Source: Roseateles toxinivorans
GTDB lineage: Bacteria > Pseudomonadota > Gammaproteobacteria > Burkholderiales > Burkholderiaceae_C
Direction of reading: 5' to 3'
Length of the DNA stretch: 64,000 nt
Assembly (NCBI RefSeq): GCF_004362525.1
Contig: NZ_SNXS01000003.1
Coordinates: 496,001 to 560,000, forward strand
Position numbers and translations under genes: made by a program. The notes below the pieces were generated by a model. It made no database searches. It saw only the letters and a list, made by a program, of their open reading frames with translations, and was not told the DNA's origin. Of the stretch, positions 63,372 to 64,000 are shown piece after piece. Position 1 is the first letter of the stretch. Every line of letters begins with the position of its first letter.

Positions 63372-64000
63372 CCTATCTTTGATGCCAACACCGCCAGGGT
63401 GCTGGACAGCGTGGACTGCACCGCGATCGGCACAAACGGGTTGGCGTCCAGCTCCTGCACCATCGCGTCGCTTTTCAGAAAGCGCTGGTACTTCGCGATG
63501 ATGTCGCGGGCCTCGTCGTGATGGCGCTTCTTGGCTGCCGGGTCCGCGCTGTTCAGCGCGGCGTCCAGCGCGTCGTTCAGCGACTCGTCGAACACCTCCA
63601 GCACCTGGTCAAGCTTGCGCACGCCCTTGGCCACCTCGGGCAGCACGGTGTGATCCTTGTAGGCCTCCAGGATTGCCTTTTCGAGCTTCTGCAGCTCGCC
63701 CTGGATCTTCTTGCGCGTGGCGCCCCAGGCCAGGCGCGTCTGGGTGTAGACGATGGCCGGGGCGATGGTGAGCTTGGTCGACGGGGCCGGAGGTTCTGAC
63801 GAGTCTGGCTCGGCCAGCAGGTCCTCGGCTTCATCGAGCAGGCGATTGGCGGCGTCCCACTCGCGCTTGCGCGACAGGGCACCTGCCTCGCTGACCTTCA
63901 GCCGCGCCGCCTCGGCCGACGGATGGGCCGACTTGAGCTTGGGCATCAAGGCCTCGAGGCGGGCCTTGAACGCTGCCGCGTGATCGGGCTCCTCGACTGA
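63368..64000 (-). CDS. Helical hypothetical protein, C-terminal part (runs off window)
   Basis: The frame is open through the right edge of the window, giving at least 210 residues up to the stop at 63368; an internal ATG at 63949 is probably not the start. The visible part is alpha-helical and rich in Ala, Lys, Glu and Asp. The segment FKARLEALMPKLKSAH then AARLKVSEAGALSRKREWDA and ANRLLDEAEDLLAE looks like one unit of a repeated helical module. No enzyme motif or signal peptide is visible. Function unknown. Confidence 0.7.
   Translation of the reverse strand, partial: SVEEPDHAAAFKARLEALMPKLKSAHPSAEAARLKVSEAGALSRKREWDAANRLLDEAEDLLAEPDSSEPPAPSTKLTIAPAIVYTQTRLAWGATRKKIQGELQKLEKAILEAYKDHTVLPEVAKGVRKLDQVLEVFDESLNDALDAALNSADPAAKKRHHDEARDIIAKYQRFLKSDAMVQELDANPFVPIAVQSTLSSTLAVLASKIG

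Overview
The window is high-GC, densely coded DNA. Short intergenic gaps, stop/start overlaps, several PEP-CTERM proteins, a TTT-type (Bug/TctC) binding protein and a CIO-type cytochrome bd point to a free-living Burkholderiales betaproteobacterium, perhaps the Roseateles/Rubrivivax/Leptothrix group. The genus is inferred from gene content, not from a database search. No rRNA, tRNA, CRISPR array, transposase, integrase or exosortase gene was seen.

Layout. (1) 1-5.4 kb: purine degradation: end of 5-hydroxyisourate hydrolase, xdhC, membrane urate hydroxylase puuD and a glycerate 2-kinase for glyoxylate recycling. A PEP-CTERM glycerophosphodiesterase and a small zinc-ribbon ORF lie among them. 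(2) 5.5-12 kb: HDOD protein; a MarR / Bug binding protein / PhzS-like FAD monooxygenase unit; a sensor histidine kinase; a PAS-GGDEF protein with a ruined active site. (3) 12-24.6 kb: xdhA-xdhB divergent from a LysR regulator, guanine deaminase, a four-gene nucleoside-type ABC importer and adenosine deaminase. With region 1 this makes a nearly complete nucleoside-to-urate-to-glyoxylate salvage and catabolic block. (4) 24.7-49.5 kb: a Wzx/Wzy-type exopolysaccharide cluster with initiating sugar-phosphate transferase, epimerases, radical SAM/SPASM enzyme, a P-loop-less BY-kinase relative, three glycosyltransferases, flippase, co-polymerase, polymerase, methyltransferase and outer-membrane export lipoprotein. 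It also carries four large secreted proteins that look carbohydrate-directed: a 1210-aa Asp-box propeller protein, a GH31 glucosidase and two TIM-barrel glycosidase-like proteins. (5) 49.5-51.6 kb: deoC-deoA, returning to nucleoside catabolism. (6) 51.6-60 kb: PEP-CTERM protein, potassium channel, orphan peptide-binding protein, proline-rich TonB-like protein, and an operon of hydrolase, GNAT and MFS genes. (7) 60-64 kb: GbsR/MarR regulator, CIO-type cytochrome bd oxidase, and the end of a helical hypothetical protein.

The most unusual feature is a pair of dispersed, same-strand elements of about 340-350 bp at 16974-17309 and 60627-60979. Each fills the gap between a transcriptional regulator and a metabolic operon (LysR/guaD; GbsR/cydAB). 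Each folds into two long adjacent hairpins, and stem differences between the copies are mostly compensatory or wobble-preserving. Indels are multiples of three and fall in loops or linkers. An open frame starting MKRIDLPE runs through both copies and stops one base before the next gene's ATG. Whether this is a structured RNA, a MITE-like repeat or a small coding gene cannot be settled from this window.
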